Source of the DNA: Chromera velia | Taxonomy: Eukaryota > Sar > Chromeraceae | Direction: 5' to 3' | NCBI GenBank assembly: GCA_018398765.1 | Contig: JAHBMJ010005065.1 | Coordinates: forward strand, 33,140 to 74,265 | Length of the DNA: 41,126 nucleotides | Shown: positions 32,765-41,126 of the stretch, in pieces | Position numbering within the stretch: the stretch's first letter is position 1 | Layout: every line of letters begins with the position of its first letter | The notes under the pieces: model-generated | What the model saw: the letters and a program-made list of their open reading frames with translations, nothing else | Database searches by the model: none | Told to the model about the DNA's origin: nothing | Translations under genes and position numbers: made by a program

Positions 32765-33669
32765 GCGGCACAAGAAGACGAAGAAGAGGAGGAAGATGGT
32801 GGTCCTGCACTGTTCGAAGAATCAGCTGAAGACTTCTGTGCGTCTAGCCGAGCGCTCTCAGCTGCTAGACCTCCCCCCCTGGAGCCTTGCTTTGTCTGAC
32901 CAGAGGGCGACAAGCCTGCACAGGGATGAAGAAGGCCTTTCGGAGGGACGGAGGGATTCGAGGGAGAAGAGGAGGAGACTTCCTCTTTACCGCACACATC
33001 ACTACAGCTATTTCTCCTGCTTCTGCAACTGCTTGCTGAAGAGAGGGACGGGGAGGTATTTACCAGATGAGAGAGGCACGACCGAAGAAGATCTTCAAAT
33101 AGGCCAAGCTGGCCTCCACACACTGCACCCCTCATCGCATTCATTGCGTTGATTTGAACACGGAGGGTTTGGGGTGTGGAGTGCGAGTTCACGCTTCTAC
33201 AGGGTACCCTGGTGTCAAATGTCTCGCCGAAAGACCCCGGCTCTTGCAGTCTTGCCAAACAATCTCTTCTTCCTGCTTTGCAGACAGCAAAGAGAAGAAG
33301 ATCGGAGCTGGCTCCCTCACGAAGGATTTGGAGAGGGTCAGCACGCTCAAGGCACTGCAGGTTGCATGCAGCCAGACTGAGCGACGTTACGAAGGAGGAG
33401 TCTGAAGAGGGAACAGACCCGGGTTTCTGAAGACGTCGGTTTTCGATTTCTCCGGCATTTTGAAAGTCTTTGCAGGACAATCTGAGGAAGAGAGACTCTT
33501 GGAGGCCAAGCATGAGAAGAATGGCCTGAAGGACCTCTGTGCCCAGATCTACCAGGGCAGGAGGGGGGGATTCCGTCGCTTGGTCTTGCGAAGAAAGCTG
33601 TGTCTCGGTTCGCAGAGGGTCTCGTTCTCTCCTTGCCATTCTAGTTGGGGACACACTGCTTGAACGCAT
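31135..33669 (-). CDS. F-box-like protein with degenerate ankyrin-like repeats
   Basis: Single-exon protein of 844 residues from the first ATG. The frame stays open upstream to a GTG at 33738, so a spliced 5' exon is possible. LGTEVLQAILLMLGLQESLF followed by LRLSCKDF, about 40 residues from the ATG, resembles an F-box, which in other proteins binds Skp1 in SCF ubiquitin ligases. Beyond it are helix-pair units of the form LLRDAVVRGQLEVARFFL, ARYAGKGGSVKILEGLL, AAACSSGAVDIAKRVW and TAAASGSLSLIQWL, like weak ankyrin repeats. Low-complexity inserts break these up: an Ala run encoded by (GCT)n at 32716-32762, and a Glu-rich tract of about 45 residues encoded near 31800-31930. The start lies 546 bp from that of the divergent membrane-protein gene. 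A substrate-adaptor role is plausible but inferred from layout alone. Confidence 0.65.
32716..32762. repeat. (GCT)n trinucleotide run encoding polyalanine
   Basis: About 15 consecutive triplets, read as Ala codons on the coding minus strand and lying in a disordered linker of the F-box-like protein. Such runs vary in length easily. Confidence 0.9.
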
Positions 33670-34215
33670 GTCTCTATCACCTTGATCTAACAACAGTTGC
33701 CGTCTCTCTTTCCAACGGTTAGGAACCAAGGCTGGCACGGAGGGCTGAGTCTACGGTGGTCGTCTGAATCTTTTGTTGTCTTCTTCAATCACAAGGAGTG
33801 TTCAGAGCTGAACATATATGGACGGATCATGCAATCGATCGATCGATCCGACGGTCAAGATCATCACTTTTTTCTTCCCCGGAAATTGGCAAATTTGTAT
33901 CGATCGATCATGCAATCATTTTTTTTTTTTTTAATGATCATGCATGCATGCATGGCTTTAATTCATGCATGAGCACATGCACTGCATGCAATGATGTAGC
34001 TATATATATATATATAGGTCGTTGTTCTGTTATATATATATTAGACATCTCCTACAACGAACTATATACTGGCAGGCAGAAAGCAGCAGACTGCAGATTG
34101 CTTGAGCTGTGCTTTCCTGTAGAAGGATCGATTCTTGTCAGAAATGCCCCCAAACCGGATTTGATAAAGGGACAAATTGACCCCCCTACAGTCCGTCTCA
34201 CTTGAAAAAGCTCCA
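33670..34215. promoter_or_regulatory. Shared 5' region of F-box-like and membrane-protein genes
   Basis: This 546-bp region between divergent starts contains AATCGATCGATCGATC at about 33833, a second ATCGATC near 33901, TGCATGCATGCATG at 33941-33954, and TA runs at 34002-34015 and 34032. TGCATGCA is a known target class for ApiAP2 factors in apicomplexans. The ATCGATCG block also occurs in the 27507-28084 divergent region. Confidence 0.45.
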
Positions 34216-37629
<3,414 letters not shown>

Positions 37630-38276
37630 ACAGAGTTCAACGGAATTGCGGAATTAAACAGAGAAAGGAAACGAAAAAGCAGGAACACACAAATCTAGCA
37701 CATTCTCGCGTATGTGACTTTGTGCGAAAAGAATCTGCGGAGTGAGAGAGAGAGCGCGCGAGACAACAGAAAAAGTTCAACGATGGGTACATCAATCAAT
37801 TCCATTTGATGGAATCTGATGGATAGATAAGTGGATCGCGTACGTCGACCGAAGATGACCGAAAGAGATTTTGAAGAGGGTGAGGGTTGGGGCGTGTATG
37901 CCGCAACAACACTATAGTATGCGTTAAAGAAATCATTGCAATGATTTTGCGTCATGAAAAGTTCAGGTTTAAAGAATACTCTTAGAAGATATTAGAGTCA
38001 TAATAATCAGACAAATACATGTTATTTAAAAAAAAAACGCTGGTTGAGATCGACGTCTCGCAACAAAAAAAATACTTAAGCTGTAAGCCTGTAACATGCT
38101 GTAACCTTATAAGACCATAAATTAAAGAATATTATTCATAGTACACTCAGTATTATAGAGCTATATGAAATCGATTTTCAACTTGAACTTACGTACTTAT
38201 ACCGAGACTTATACACTAAAAAATTATTGTTAAAGTAGAAGTAGGAAGAAATGACATATAGAAGGATATATATTTA
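37630..38276. other. No supportable gene; AT-rich 3' flank
   Basis: The 3' flank of the membrane-protein gene has a short purine stretch near 37745 and becomes AT-rich after about 37900. Nothing recognisable is encoded. Confidence 0.5.
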
Positions 38277-38526
38277 AGCCCTGCACTCTAAAAATAAAAA
38301 AAAGAAGAAAAAAAAGAAAGTTTCCGATCTTTTTTTTCTTTTTTTATTTATCAACGAAAAAACATTTAGTTTTTAGGAAACATTTCTCTTAGAGCCCTCC
38401 AACACTTGAAGAGCAGTTGTGTTCCTGTTTTCCTGTTGTTTTGCCATGATAAATTAATAAAAGGAAAATTCATAAAAAAAAAAAACATTTTTCCAATCTT
38501 TTTTTTTTTTAATGTAGTGCAGGGCT
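38277..38526. mobile_element. 250-bp MITE with TA target duplication
   Basis: AGCCCTGCACT at 38277-38287 is exactly inverted as AGTGCAGGGCT at 38516-38526, and each end is flanked by TA (38275-38276 and 38527-38528). The interior is A/T-homopolymer-rich with no coding capacity. A TA duplication with short perfect inverted repeats fits a non-autonomous Tc1/mariner (Stowaway-like) element. Confidence 0.7.
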
Positions 38527-38659
38527 TAGAGATATATGCATGTCAATGGTTCTATCTAAGGTTCTATTAAATAACAATCAAATAATCATTGTCAATCAAA
38601 AGGTTAAGAAGACCTTTAGAGACTTATATACCCCACACTACGGGCCCACAGTGTAATTC

Positions 38660-38825
38660 CAGGCCCTCCACAAAGCTACCAGCGGCCCAGCGGGTACCTC
38701 AGAGGTACCAGATGGATCTAAAGAGGGGTTTTAAGGGGACGTGCCGCATACGACGAGCTAGGCAACGACTGAGTGTTGAAGAAGGAGCTAGAGGAGCAGC
38801 AGTGGTAGCGGCAGCCATCGGCTAA
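38660..38825 (+). pseudogene. Retroelement C-terminal fragment related to 8136-8828
   Basis: The translated end, with SVEEGARGAAVVAAAIG-stop after an Arg-rich stretch, parallels SVEGGAAAAAALG-stop at 8790-8828, and TKLPAAQR parallels THYRAANR. Only the last 50 or so codons are recognisable. Confidence 0.4.

Positions 38826-41126
<2,301 letters not shown>

Overview
This is eukaryotic nuclear DNA. Genes are split by many short introns, intergenic DNA is full of microsatellites and decayed transposons, and GC-rich gene blocks alternate with AT-rich repeat islands. My best guess is a photosynthetic alveolate of the chromerid type (Chromera velia-like). This rests on gene style, low-complexity-rich proteins and TGCATGCA motifs of the kind bound by ApiAP2 factors, not on any database match. 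Intron ends are unusual: most donors I could fix by reading frame begin GTC, often exactly GTCAGT, and most acceptors end TGCAG.

Seven protein genes are supported. (1) A dual-specificity phosphatase with a GPxxPP-repeat tail (307-1584, minus). (2) An ornithine decarboxylase antizyme that needs a +1 programmed frameshift at UCC-UGA (2351-4022, plus). (3) A nine-exon protein with an E2/UBC-like fold, resembling the region N-terminal to the catalytic domain of BIRC6-like proteins (15008-20730, plus). (4) A six-exon HotDog acyl-CoA thioesterase (25102-27506, minus). (5) A Pro/Gln-rich protein ending in a hydrophobic, His/Gly-rich segment (28085-30018, plus). (6) An F-box-like protein with degenerate ankyrin-like repeats (31135-33669, minus). 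(7) A three-exon polytopic membrane protein with a -1 frame break at an A8 run (34216-37629, plus). Six of the seven form three head-to-head pairs (1/2, 4/5, 6/7) with 546-766 bp between start codons.

Between the genes lie mobile elements: a DNA-transposon-like element with a 9-bp target duplication (7870-9716) carrying a retroelement-type protein fragment and a nested fold-back repeat; a non-LTR retrotransposon on the minus strand (about 9855-12305) broken by in-frame stops; a 250-bp inverted-repeat MITE with TA target duplication (38277-38526); and the start of an LTR retrotransposon whose gag has three in-frame stops (40210 to the window end). A tetranucleotide array of about 1.2 kb (12993-14225) precedes gene 3. 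Gene 3 carries a 740-bp (AC)n intron tract and a complementary (GT)n tract two introns later.

The most interesting item is the antizyme. Antizyme frameshifting is a polyamine sensor known mainly from animals and fungi, and here the recoding site, the flanking residues and the antizyme core can all be read directly. The genes have no obvious common pathway: they cover signalling, polyamine control, ubiquitin-type and lipid-metabolism roles.
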